Origin: Mya arenaria
Taxonomy: Eukaryota; Mollusca; Bivalvia; Myida; Myidae
Assembly: GCF_026914265.1 (NCBI RefSeq)
Contig: NC_069131.1
Location: 3,445,501 to 3,509,500 of the forward strand
Direction of reading: 5' to 3'
DNA: 64,000 nt
Each line of letters starts with the position of its first letter. Position 1 is the stretch's first letter. This document shows positions 43,201 through 46,099 of this stretch, piece after piece. The translations under genes were made by a program, and so were the position numbers. The notes beneath the pieces are model-generated. The model worked only from the letters and a program-made list of their open reading frames with translations, made no database searches and was not told the DNA's origin.

Positions 43201-44522
43201 TTCAACTCTGCTGGAAATGGCTATATTGTGGATGACATTGATCCAGGTTCCCCAATGATGACCGCCTGGTTTGCATTGGTATGTGATGATGACACTAATG
43301 TAATTAATGATAACTTCTAATAACAACTTTTAGGATTCCTATATGCGCGTAACTGATTACCGAATCTGATCACGTTCCATTATTTTTTTAGCTTGTAAAT
43401 ATACACGATTTAAAACGTTTCATGATAAGTAAAGACCCATCGTCGGCAACAACGGTACTTTCTTCCTTTACACTTCATACATACGCTGCATAACGTAGTG
43501 TGTACCGGGGGGTATCCGGCGATGGTAAAGACCATGTGACCCGTTTGCTATATACATGTCACAAGGTTTGAATTAGCTCATCTGTTTTTTCAAAGAAAAC
43601 ATGCGAGGTATTGTGATAACATTGGTGCCGTTATACTTTGTGTCGTCGTTGTGAACGTTGGACTAAAGGAAACTTGGTAAATACGTTGGACCAAAGGAAA
43701 CTTGGTATATACTGTCTTCCTAAGGACACTTGGTGTATACTTTGGTCCAATGGTCATTTTGTGTAAACGTTGGTTCGAAGGTAATTTGGTGTATACGTTC
43801 GTCCGAAATAAATATGGTGTAAAGGTTGTTCCAAAGGAAATACGATGTATAAGTTGGTACAAAGGAAACTCGGTGTTTACATTGTGACAAAGGAAACTTG
43901 TTGTATACGTTGGTCCAAAGGAAACTCGGTGTTTACATTGGTTAAAAGGAAACTTGTACATACATTTGTTAGATGGCAATTTGTTGTATACGTTGGTCAA
44001 AAGGAACTTTGGTATCGACGTTGGTCCATAAGGAAAGTTGGTATACACGTTGGTACAAAGAAAACTTGGTGTTTACATTGGACCAAAGTTGGTGTATGCA
44101 TTGGTTCAAAGGAGACTTGGTGTAAACGTTTGTCCACAGAAAACTTGGCGTATAAATGTTCAAAAGGAAATTTGGTGTAAACGTTGATTCAAGGGGAACT
44201 TCGTGTATACGTGGGTCCAAAGGCAATTTGTTGTATATGCTTCCAGCGACAACCTCGCTCACGTATGACAAGGTCCCTTGCTTTTGCTATAAAAAGTTTC
44301 GAACTTTCAACTTAAGAAGGAGATGAGCGTTAGCTGTTTTTTTTTACAATTTTATTTGTATTTTTCTTTTTACAGGCAGTTCAATCTCTCAATATCATAC
44401 CAGATGAATTCTTTACACCATACTACGAGGTGCACTTCGGTGGAAGTGGGGGACGCGCGTTTGGCGATGAATACCCGATGAGAGCAGGTGTTGCTTTTGG
44501 ACTCAAATCTACGAAGCCGTAG
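5912..44522 (+). CDS. Secreted PAN/apple-domain protein, six coding exons (gene-level model)
   Basis: The model joins 5912-6205, 31621-31705, 32498-32775, 36907-37012, 43127-43278 and 44376-44522. That is 1062 nt, or 353 residues plus stop. Every intron is GT-AG and every junction keeps phase (0, 1, 0, 1, 0), which is hard to get by chance. Order along the protein: hydrophobic signal (about 9-26), PAN-like Cys domain (31-80), Cys-rich linker (103-129), fibrinogen-like piece ending in 'VYCDFDSD' (139-160), then about 190 residues of unrecognised, probably beta-rich domain to the C-terminus. PAN and fibrinogen-like modules usually bind carbohydrate or protein ligands outside the cell, so a secreted recognition or adhesion role is inferred. 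No transmembrane anchor is seen. Intron 1 is 25.4 kb, so missed internal exons are possible. Confidence 0.7.
6481..6586. repeat. (TCA)n microsatellite
   Basis: Trinucleotide tract with a few substitutions. It produces Met-rich and Ile-rich low-complexity open frames on opposite strands, which are not genes. Confidence 0.95.
6803..6894. repeat. (TA)n microsatellite abutting an inverted terminus
   Basis: About 90 bases of TA, followed directly by 'tctactcagggcattaagga'. A matching (TA)n abuts the inverted counterpart at about 31195. Confidence 0.97.
6896..7235. repeat. Left cluster of ATTAAGGAGACC-type motifs
   Basis: Motif variants (consensus ATTAAGGRGACC) occur at about 6905, 6933, 7070 (opposite strand), 7110, 7141, 7174 and 7205. 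Another TA-rich tract follows. The matching cluster in reverse orientation is at 30900-31196. Confidence 0.75.
7428..8345. mobile_element. Non-autonomous DNA element with CAGKGGCGGATCCAGGAATTG-like ends
   Basis: The left end is 'caggggcggatccaggaatt'. The right end, reverse-complemented, is 'cagtggcagatccaggaatt'. Similar ends are widespread in animal hAT-type MITEs (established), but no matching 8-bp target duplication is visible here. The interior has a G-homopolymer (about 8076-8089) and GC-rich ends and no transposase. Alternatively this is two facing fragments of the same family. Confidence 0.5.
8593..8922 (+). CDS. Unrecognised small ORF with signal-like N-terminus
   Basis: An uninterrupted 109-codon frame opens with 'MHLKTLTCIFILLLGTEIC', which looks like a secretory signal, then gives a basic, non-repetitive protein ending 'VQQPFVESG'. 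I see no family, no clear splice sites and no clear promoter. It lies in the repeat-rich intron 1 of the plus-strand gene and could be chance or a transposon relic. Confidence 0.18.
   Translation: MHLKTLTCIFILLLGTEICRNNSNQVDFLLYFNCIFKKPIKVLKINLVQVGSKHMGVQITHRIKNGSLIHSPTGTHTKVLNILTLMEVIGLSRDYVNQLIVQQPFVESG
8930..9540. other. AT-rich intronic sequence, nothing recognised
   Basis: No repeat family, open frame or splice-bounded segment could be supported here. Confidence 0.5.
9545..9830. repeat. Dispersed-element fragment ('ggggcgtagctacccc')
   Basis: It starts with 'tggggcgtagctacccctct', passes through 'gggggttcaggggcgtgccc', and ends with 'ggcggctacacgcctgta'. The ends are loosely inverted (gtagctacc / ggcggctac). 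A related piece ('ggggacgtagcttaggggcg') is at about 49357. Confidence 0.4.
10141..10518. mobile_element. MITE, 'TTAAAGCTGC' family, copy 1
   Basis: It starts 'ttaaagctgcaatctcaccg' and ends 'agagtgcagctttaa', giving inverted ends. Palindromic TTAA lies at both tips, so target and terminus cannot be separated. There is no coding capacity. Confidence 0.8.
10972..11281. mobile_element. MITE, 'TTAAAGCTGC' family, copy 2
   Basis: It starts 'ttagagctgcactctcacag' and ends 'gtgagagtgcagctttaa'. The interior 'aaagatcagagcgcaga' also occurs, diverged, in the copies at 10.2 and 59.2 kb. Confidence 0.85.
11300..11780. other. AT-rich intronic sequence, nothing recognised
   Basis: Neither strand shows a recognisable protein, splice-bounded exon or tandem structure in this interval. 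Confidence 0.5.
11790..12215 (-). pseudogene. Decayed DUF7869-like (transposon-associated) coding relic
   Basis: Read on the minus strand, one frame gives 'VMVGHTQEDID' just after a possible acceptor ('ctcttcag'). A shifted frame then gives 'SHMSREECHTLPNLLHQTS', and the first frame resumes as 'DYNKVMKVQRGPIEINSVLR' and 'HFFILEVDGHDLSWHQ'. 'VGHTHEDID' is a signature I associate with DUF7869-type proteins that are abundant and mobile in molluscs and cnidarians (established, from memory). The frame switches and in-frame stops show it is broken. It may be the 3' part of the minus-strand exon series at 13-31 kb or an older independent insertion. Confidence 0.5.
12465..12790. repeat. Solo fragment of the pearl-like element head
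   Basis: 'ggtggccctatatcgctcac' is close to the head of the element at 13929 ('gatggccctgtatcgctcac'), and 'gggccataactcttacaat' follows. No tandem core and no terminal hairpin are present. Confidence 0.4.
13005..13107 (-). CDS. Candidate internal exon, minus strand (unknown protein)
   Basis: Bounded by a good acceptor (ctatttcag) and donor (AAAG|GTAATA). It is 103 nt, and only one of three frames is open, giving 'ETNRNTEVLYILMEKQKHLP' then 'SFWRGSDQEENFKK'. The composition is protein-like, with no repeat match in the window. It enters in phase 0 and leaves in phase 1. I do not recognise the family. It could belong to one minus-strand transcript with the segments at 19.1-30.7 kb, but an intervening exon would be needed to reconcile phases. 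Confidence 0.35.
13130..13515. other. AT-rich intronic sequence, minor direct duplication
   Basis: A short (ATA)n tract and a 21-bp direct duplication ('taatcagtgacttttattg', about 13150 and 13171). Nothing else recognised. Confidence 0.5.
13520..13640. mobile_element. MITE, 'TTAAAGCTGC' family, truncated copy 3
   Basis: It starts 'ttaaagctgcactctcacag', then 'cttggaatgaaccaatatat' as in related copies. No matching right end was found, so it is a one-ended fragment. Confidence 0.65.
13975..15110. repeat. About 160-bp tandem repeats (first core of the pearl-like element)
   Basis: The anchor 'aagcctatgtaaaacttgtg' recurs at about 14172, 14323, 14490, 14650 and 14810 (intervals 151, 167, 160, 160). 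Each unit also has 'ggcctcttatcact'-, 'gaacaatcttggtagagg'- and 'ccttgtggttttagacaaga'-type phrases. The units are clearly more diverged from each other than those of the 145-bp core. Confidence 0.85.
15150..18790. repeat. 145-bp tandem array with 8-monomer higher-order structure
   Basis: Monomers are anchored on 'gtgttcacaagg' (starts 15156, 15301, 15447, 15593, 15738, 15883 and so on; 145-146 bp). About 25 units are present. Diagnostic variants follow an eight-type cycle starting at the 'gacctgggttgacccaatat' type (about 15494, 16654 and 17371). The first and third cycles have eight types, and the second stops after five. Each monomer holds about six TGACC half-sites. Minus-strand open frames of about 71 codons are repeat artefacts. 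Confidence 0.92.
18793..18842. repeat. (ACGG)n microsatellite
   Basis: About twelve tandem ACGG units between the last 145-bp monomer and the terminal hairpin. Confidence 0.97.
18857..18890. other. Terminal hairpin of the pearl-like element
   Basis: 'agctcacctt' and 'aggtgagct' flank an inner 'gtcac ta cgtgac' palindrome, giving a near-perfect stem of about 15 bp with one unpaired base. Confidence 0.75.
19089..19165 (-). CDS. Candidate internal exon, minus strand (Cys-rich)
   Basis: Acceptor 'attttacag' and donor 'ACAG|GTAAAA' enclose 77 nt. The open frame reads 'VPAIHCCSCIAEEDSPANIT' then 'VCSITG', with a CCxC cluster suggestive of metal binding. It enters with one base and leaves with one base. 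The family is not recognised and the function unknown. It may be part of a mobile-element protein, given the DUF7869-like relic downstream on the same strand. Confidence 0.35.
19300..20180. other. Intronic sequence, no gene; poly-C tract
   Basis: A homopolymer of about 17 C lies at 19885-19902. Otherwise AT-rich with no repeat family that I could assign. Confidence 0.5.
20200..20288 (-). CDS. Candidate exon with stop, minus strand
   Basis: After a good acceptor (ctcctcttgcag), the frame entered with two bases reads 'TADGEAWVHRAGFPALWNQP' then 'AELGPGII' and a stop at 20200-20202. The preceding candidate (22427-22459) leaves one base, so the phases fit as a terminal exon. A GT donor (20183) beyond the stop means the segment could instead be non-coding. 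The family is not recognised. Confidence 0.3.
21137..21300. repeat. Compound trinucleotide microsatellite (ATA, ATG, GTG, CTG)
   Basis: Successive (ATA)n, (ATG)n, (GTG/CTG)n, (ATG)n and (ATA)n tracts, nearly mirror-arranged. They generate poly-His/Gln, poly-Ser/Thr and poly-Asp/Val frames that are not genes. Confidence 0.95.
21350..21870. repeat. 'ggccgctaac' repeat cluster inside the TIR element
   Basis: Many variants of 'ctaggccgctaacttcacgc' occur in both orientations, at 21352-21410, about 21568-21610 and 21800-21870. They flank a partly inverted interior with 'aaacaattttagg'-type strings, and look like ends of a nested insertion. Confidence 0.5.
22427..22459 (-). CDS. Candidate micro-exon, minus strand
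   Basis: 33 nt between acceptor 'tgcaatttacag' and donor 'CAG|GTAAGC'. The phase-compatible frame reads 'KLSIVALRTS' (enters with two bases, leaves one), linking the 23298-23392 and 20200-20288 candidates. Short length makes this weak on its own. Confidence 0.22.
22480..23290. other. Intronic sequence, no supported gene
   Basis: Overlapping open frames of about 62-66 codons on both strands at 22633-22833 are not bounded by convincing splice sites and match nothing I know. Confidence 0.4.
23298..23392 (-). CDS. Candidate internal exon, minus strand
   Basis: Acceptor 'ctaattgcag' and donor 'CCAG|GTGGGT' enclose 95 nt. Two frames are open: 'CCLDQWYNKVKSATVYQTAR' then 'FISSKGCRTFP' (enters with one base, leaves one), or 'AAWTNGTIKLSQQPS...' (leaves none). 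The first chains in phase to the 22427-22459 candidate. Neither chains cleanly to 23595-23663, so a missing exon or an error is likely. Confidence 0.3.
23595..23663 (-). CDS. Candidate internal exon, minus strand (Cys-rich)
   Basis: 69 nt between acceptor 'aacttttcag' and a strong donor 'ATG|GTAAGT'. Only one frame is open: 'YTTCKLRMNCVCRLCEQKRK' then 'AAM'. The C-x5-C-x-C-x2-C spacing is zinc-finger-like. Phase 0 at both ends matches the phase-0 exit of the candidate first exon at 30628-30672. Confidence 0.35.
23728..24012. mobile_element. Short HINE/MITE-like element with 'TTATGCCCCC' inverted ends
   Basis: It runs from 'acaagagatgtttgtgaaac' through 'attatgccccc' to 'cgaaggggggcataatt'. 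TTATGCCCCC and GGGGGCATAA are inverted. A short (ACCG)n ('cagaccgaccgacatgtgca') precedes the right end. It is the single-core relative of the array element at 24385-25348. Confidence 0.75.
24385..25348. mobile_element. Second tandem-core element, 145-bp units, (ACCG)n and GGGGGCATAA end
   Basis: Six monomers are anchored on 'catgttaaggtcacactgac' at 24531, 24676, 24821, 24966 and 25111, exactly 145 bp apart, plus one before. They are nearly identical. The array ends in a CCGA tetranucleotide tract (25259-25303), 'acatgtgcaaaacaatatac' and 'gggggcataa'. Monomers alternate between 'aataagcctacctag' and 'aatacacctaccaag' types. Each carries 'tgaccttgacctttgaccc', overlapping nuclear-receptor-type half-sites. 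Confidence 0.85.
25259..25303. repeat. (CCGA)n microsatellite
   Basis: About eleven CCGA/CAGA units adjoining the right end of the 145-bp array. Confidence 0.95.
25580..25760. repeat. Dispersed repeat, copy 1 (partner at 47905-48070)
   Basis: 'tataaatcatgtgtacactt', 'gaaaatacatacaaggatac' and 'actacttgaaggggtactgt' reappear slightly diverged at 47.9-48.07 kb in the same orientation. Confidence 0.75.
25770..27045. other. AT-rich intronic sequence, nothing recognised
   Basis: GTAAGC- and GTGAGT-like donor strings on the minus strand (near 26470 and 26694) lack partner acceptors with an open frame. Confidence 0.45.
27758..29453. mobile_element. Element C: TA-flanked DNA transposon remnant (Tc/mariner or pogo-like)
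   Basis: The left tip is TA|CATTGGAAACTCACTAAACCGG. The right tip, reversed, is TA|CAGTGGAAACTCAATAAACTGG. Subterminal 'ccggttttgt' and 'ccggtttagtga' runs repeat near both ends. TA duplication with such ends fits Tc1/mariner-pogo elements (inference). A LINE 3' end sits inside instead of a transposase. Confidence 0.82.
28270..29060 (+). pseudogene. LINE (non-LTR) 3' fragment: C-terminal zinc motif and 3' UTR
   Basis: An open frame from about 28329 to 28637 reads 'RWHRPNCIPRQDRKCITCN' then 'KLEDEYHFVIECNLY'. This is the C-x2-C...H-x4-C segment that follows the reverse transcriptase in many non-LTR elements, with a genuine stop at 28637. The sequence after it, with T-rich stretches and 'gggccatgtggcttattgaa' then 'aaaataaaccatct', resembles the LINE 3' UTR and tail. 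Everything upstream of the C-terminal domain is missing, as expected from 5' truncation. Confidence 0.75.
30628..30672 (-). CDS. Candidate first coding exon, minus strand
   Basis: A strong donor (TTG|GTAAGT) is preceded by an open frame with ATG at 30672 giving 'MQYGVHLLRKENGNL' and leaving in phase 0, matching the 23595-23663 segment. A second ATG in another frame (30665, 'MAFISYGKRMVTW', A at -3 and G at +4) is an equal alternative. The upstream frame is open to about 30834, so the start is uncertain. It lies about 500 bp inside the right terminus of the candidate 24-kb insert and reads inward. Confidence 0.28.
30895..31198. repeat. Right cluster of ATTAAGGCGACC-type motifs (inverted)
   Basis: Motifs occur at about 30912 (GGTCGCCTTAAT), 31108 (ATTAAGGAGACC), 31126, 31142 and 31173. 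They end in 'agtagata' and then (TA)n. In reverse complement the order mirrors the left cluster at 6896-7235. Confidence 0.75.
31195..31245. repeat. (TA)n microsatellite
   Basis: TA tract directly abutting the inverted motif cluster. Confidence 0.95.
31621..31705 (+). CDS. PAN gene coding exon 2: Cys-rich linker
   Basis: The acceptor is 'tttttattgcag' and the donor TTGG|GTAATC. Frame 0 reads 'KSSACEESCDSPSCVCKMEN' then 'QNATCITL' and leaves one base. It has five cysteines in 28 residues and one N-glycosylation sequon (NAT). In-phase with exon 1 (phase 0) and exon 3 (one plus two bases make Glu127). Confidence 0.72.
31985..32065 (-). repeat. Dispersed repeat fragment (partner at 52305-52385)
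   Basis: 'agtagcaaaaagtttaaaca' and 'taaacccggtttaatg' are the reverse complement of 52.32-52.37 kb; 'gcgaaaagctacagaaac' also matches. Confidence 0.8.
32498..32775 (+). CDS. PAN gene coding exon 3: fibrinogen-like segment and start of C-terminal domain
   Basis: The acceptor is 'tttacaccacag' and the donor TTCAG|GTAGTT. The protein starts 'TCRSVNNLTTTSGAYTIRPA'. 'SGAYTIRP...VYCDFDSD' (residues 139-160) resembles the opening of fibrinogen-related domains, where a serine-glycine-x-tyrosine run precedes a VYCDM motif. The usual following 'GGGWT' is absent, so this is not a complete fibrinogen domain. The remainder, ending 'AQFAGIPLSVQ', opens the unrecognised C-terminal region. The frame leaves in phase 0. 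Confidence 0.78.
32800..33560. other. Intron 3, no gene; GC-richer patch at 33000-33130
   Basis: The patch 'acggtaacccggcaagcctc' to 'gacgtcataattttat' stands out in base composition and may be a dispersed repeat. I cannot assign it. Confidence 0.4.
33565..36247. repeat. 38-bp minisatellite, about 70 units, with 304-bp higher-order repeat
   Basis: The unit is 'acaatcatctcccttgatta' then 'atggtgggacatgttt(g/a)a'. The odd unit containing 'ggtttgaaaag/aattt' recurs at 34085, 34389, 34693 and 34997, each exactly 304 bp (8 x 38) apart, with the same order of neighbouring variants. The array decays from about 35290 onward. It lies wholly in intron 3 of the PAN gene. Confidence 0.95.
36250..36900. 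other. Intron 3, remaining part; nothing recognised
   Basis: AT-rich with a short poly-A tract (about 36651). No repeat family assigned. Confidence 0.45.
36907..37012 (+). CDS. PAN gene coding exon 4
   Basis: 106 nt between 'ccccatttag' and GGAG|GTAAGC. It reads 'MNQHVEYGPIFHTDMGPFLY' then 'LGINTPTQMASSGKG' and leaves one base that completes Gly255 with exon 5. Other frames hold stops. Part of the unrecognised C-terminal domain. Confidence 0.75.
37030..38590. other. Intron 4, first part; nothing recognised
   Basis: Open frames are short and not splice-bounded, and no tandem structure was seen. Confidence 0.45.
38602..38955 (-). mobile_element. TRIM-like LTR remnant (LTR, short internal region, truncated LTR)
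   Basis: The sequence TGTAACGTGCGACG...CCTTCAG at 38602 is repeated with few changes at 38914-38955. The complete repeat is 38602-38808 and ends GTTACA, so it has TG...CA ends. In minus orientation the 105-bp internal part begins right after an LTR with 'aatggtggcagcggtggaa', a candidate primer-binding site. It ends with the purine tract 'cggaggggaaagtaa' directly before the other LTR. There is no coding. The second LTR is cut short where LINE sequence begins. Confidence 0.6.
38956..40320 (-). pseudogene. LINE reverse transcriptase and C-terminal domain, decayed
   Basis: Read on the minus strand: 'DLSRWAIINLKMTIETKREN' (about 40180), then the catalytic block 'MLMYADDIALMSDTAEKLQT' with YADD at 39952-39963. 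Next come 'LGVHRFTPILAMVGDNGWL' (about 39600) and 'RLCQNNHIEDETHFLFEC', a C-x2-C...H-x4-C zinc motif at about 39100. Stops and frame changes separate these blocks and most of the fingers and palm is missing. The frame of the C-terminal block runs on into the LTR remnant, producing an accidental fusion. Confidence 0.85.
40511..40960 (-). pseudogene. LINE apurinic-type endonuclease domain, N-terminal part
   Basis: The minus-strand frame reads 'DADITCICETHLNN', 'YNWYGFNRAE' and 'ASGGVGVLVKSKL', the conserved early blocks (catalytic Glu in CxxETxL) of the APE-like endonuclease of non-LTR retrotransposons. The C-terminal GDxN and SDH blocks are not found in frame, so it is truncated. It sits between the ORF1-like part and the RT part, in the expected order. 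Confidence 0.85.
40984..41571 (-). pseudogene. LINE ORF1-like RNA-binding protein
   Basis: A 195-codon minus-strand frame contains 'VSGIVYQDGEELSAKANDLI', 'RVRVTDATRLRSF' and 'GRPPLIKISFRYNEEKVLVL'. This is the charged RRM-like and C-terminal domain pattern of L1-type ORF1 proteins (family assignment inferred). It ends in a Gln/Pro/Asn-rich tail. It is the longest intact open frame of the element. Confidence 0.6.
41600..41950 (-). pseudogene. LINE ORF1 N-terminal remnant
   Basis: A frame on the minus strand at 41641-41841 gives 'SDSLSAANRVLFEDVLPTVK', polar and coiled-coil-prone. A stop separates it from the following ORF1-like frame. The 5' end of the element is somewhere near 41950-42000. 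Confidence 0.45.
42000..42765. other. Intron 4, no gene; short 'gactgtcattat' duplications
   Basis: 'aacaataactgtcaattatt', 'gaacaatgactgtccattat' and 'aaaacattggatgtccattc' follow each other at about 42380-42440. Otherwise unassigned. Confidence 0.4.
42770..43077. mobile_element. MITE, same family as element A, uninterrupted
   Basis: The left tip is 'cattcaattgtaatcacgca'. The right tip, reversed, is 'cagtcaattgtaaccacgtc'. The interior is unusually GC-rich for this window. It ends 49 bp before the exon 5 acceptor of the PAN gene. The long open frame at 42643-43074 is fortuitous. Confidence 0.88.
43127..43278 (+). CDS. PAN gene coding exon 5
   Basis: 152 nt between 'ccattgtttag' and GCATTG|GTATGT. 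It reads 'WVVEGSEFIYTLSDNTTQNN' then 'FVLLFNSAGNGYIVDDIDPG', with one Asn-glycosylation sequon (NTT). It enters with two bases and leaves in phase 0. The alternating hydrophobic pattern suggests a beta-sandwich (inference). Confidence 0.78.
43650..44235. repeat. About 28-bp minisatellite in intron 5
   Basis: The unit is 'ggtccaaaggaaacttggtg' then 'tatacgtt', with variable length of 27-32 bp and about 20 copies (for example 43665 and 43693, 28 bp apart). It keeps several frames open on both strands, which explains the Tyr/Val/Thr-rich pseudo-ORFs. Confidence 0.92.
44376..44522 (+). CDS. PAN gene terminal coding exon 6
   Basis: The acceptor 'ttctttttacag' is excellent. Phase 0 reads 'AVQSLNIIPDEFFTPYYEVH' then 'FGGSGGRAFGDEYPMRAGVA' and ends 'FGLKSTKP' with TAG at 44520-44522. 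No transmembrane or GPI signal is present at the C-terminus, supporting a secreted product. Confidence 0.82.
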   Translation, partial: AVQSLNIIPDEFFTPYYEVHFGGSGGRAFGDEYPMRAGVAFGLKSTKP

Positions 44523-44541
44523 GCAAGTACGTGCACTAACA

Positions 44542-44547
44542 AATAAA
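44542..44547 (+). terminator. Candidate poly(A) signal of the PAN gene
   Basis: AATAAA begins 20 bases after the stop. A second candidate occurs at about 45288 ('ttaataaaatttt'). Confidence 0.4.
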
Positions 44548-44559
44548 TGTGGCTGGTAT

Positions 44560-45475
44560 TACTTGATTTCATGATTAAACGTGTTGAGATTTAAACTTAA
44601 GTGAGATCGGCCACAAGATGGACAGTTACATGTACGATTTTGGGTCCGAAAACACCAGTTTCAATGTACCTTCGTATTACATCATAATGATGCAGTCAAA
44701 CATTCATTCCAACCACAAGAACTAAATGTATACTATCATTGTGCTCCAAATTGTCCATTATTCAAAACTTAAACAGGTGTACATCGTGTGTCTCATCGAG
44801 TGATTTAGACTCTGATTATTGTGCATCAAACAAAGGCTGGAGTAAAATGTACACATTATAAAACTTCCATTCGTGGTGTACGTTGACTTAGTTCTTAACC
44901 TGTTTTCAAACGAACATTAGCAAGTACATGATTATATCGTAGCATGGAGGAGTGTTGCTCTGACAAATTTCATTCATTTCTATGTGAAATATGTTTCTGG
45001 TCGATGAGTTTTTAAAGTTAATTCATTAGTTAATATGATGTTTTTATTTTATATTTCTTACAAGTCAAATTACTCGTATATCATGATTATCATTGTATTT
45101 ACCTGTTCGTTTTTTATTGTTCACAAAATTAGGTAAACTGTTATTCATTTTTCCTCTGGGCAGTGTTTCGTGTTTTTTATTGTTGTGCAGTGTGCCTTGG
45201 TTTGCTTTGAGGTGATTTGTTTGTTATAAACTTATACAATTGATAAGTAAACTCGCTGCTGCTGAATATTAACAGTTATCACCAAATTAATAAAATTTTG
45301 CTTTTATTTGAAACTTTTTTTATGAAAACCTGATTGCTAATATGATTCTTTTGCTGATTTAAAATACTTATATTGCAGATGATGGATATAAATTAATAGT
45401 ACATTTTGACAACAATTTATTGCAATTATGTTGAATCATCAGCATGATCCCATTTTTTGCTTAAAATATTACCTT
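44560..45475. other. Downstream of the PAN gene, no further gene seen
   Basis: AT-rich, no repeat family recognised. Part of it may be 3' UTR if the second poly(A) signal is used. Confidence 0.45.
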
Positions 45476-45477
45476 TT

Positions 45478-45736
45478 GATAACGTTGTAGCAACGTTATG
45501 CCATTACGTTGTCATAACGTTATAAATGTAAAGGTTTTCTTAATGTTGCGACAACGTTAATTAAGTAACTATACACAACCTTCGTACAATGTTGTTACAG
45601 AGTTACAAAGCACGGTTGTCTTAACATTGTGCTAACGTTTGATGACTGTTGTGTATTGGTTGCCAAAAGTACGTCAAATACACGTTAAGACAACGTTAGC
45701 GGTAACATTGTTACAAAGTTGTTACAACGTTATTTT
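45478..45736. mobile_element. AACGTT-rich foldback/MITE-like element
   Basis: The left part is 'ataacgttgtagcaacgtta'. The right part, reversed, is 'ataacgttgtaacaactttg'. Many GTTGTnnCAAC palindromes lie in between. No coding capacity. Confidence 0.55.
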
Positions 45737-45884
45737 TTGCTGTGAAAAATATTGTTTCCATTATATTTGCTTACAAACGTGTGGAATGTAGCATAGCGCA
45801 ATAATCTTTAATGTGCACTAGTTACAGCACTGTCACACGGGATCCCTATTTAACGTCCATCCCGGAAGACAATTTATATGTTTT

Positions 45885-45975
45885 TAGTGTTAGGGAAATC
45901 GAACCTGCGAACCCTGTATTGACAGTCAAGTGTGTAACCACTAGACCGTTACCACTAGACCACGCATCCTCCATA
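45885..45975 (-). repeat. tRNA-derived SINE head with duplicated A-box region
   Basis: The reverse complement contains 'gtggtctagtggtaac' then 'ggtctagtggttacacactt', so the A-box-like TGGTCTAGTGG string occurs twice. It continues with 'gactgtcaa' (loop containing GTC) and 'gcaggttcgatttccc' (B box). The order and spacing of the second A box and the B box fit a tRNA-like promoter, but the acceptor ends do not pair, so it is a SINE or tRNA pseudogene rather than a working tRNA. Confidence 0.6.
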
Positions 45976-46099
45976 CATTTTATTACTGTTTGTTTTGAAA
46001 GGAAAATGTGACGCCTCCAATATGAACGATGTTGCCTATTGATCCAGGACTGGTCAGGCGGTGACTCCGTATATTCTAATTCTATCATAAATTATATCA

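Noticed and set aside
43590..44271. 152-, 111- and 100-codon frames with periodic Tyr/Val/Thr
   Set aside because: The 28-bp minisatellite keeps several frames open on both strands; no start context or splice signals.
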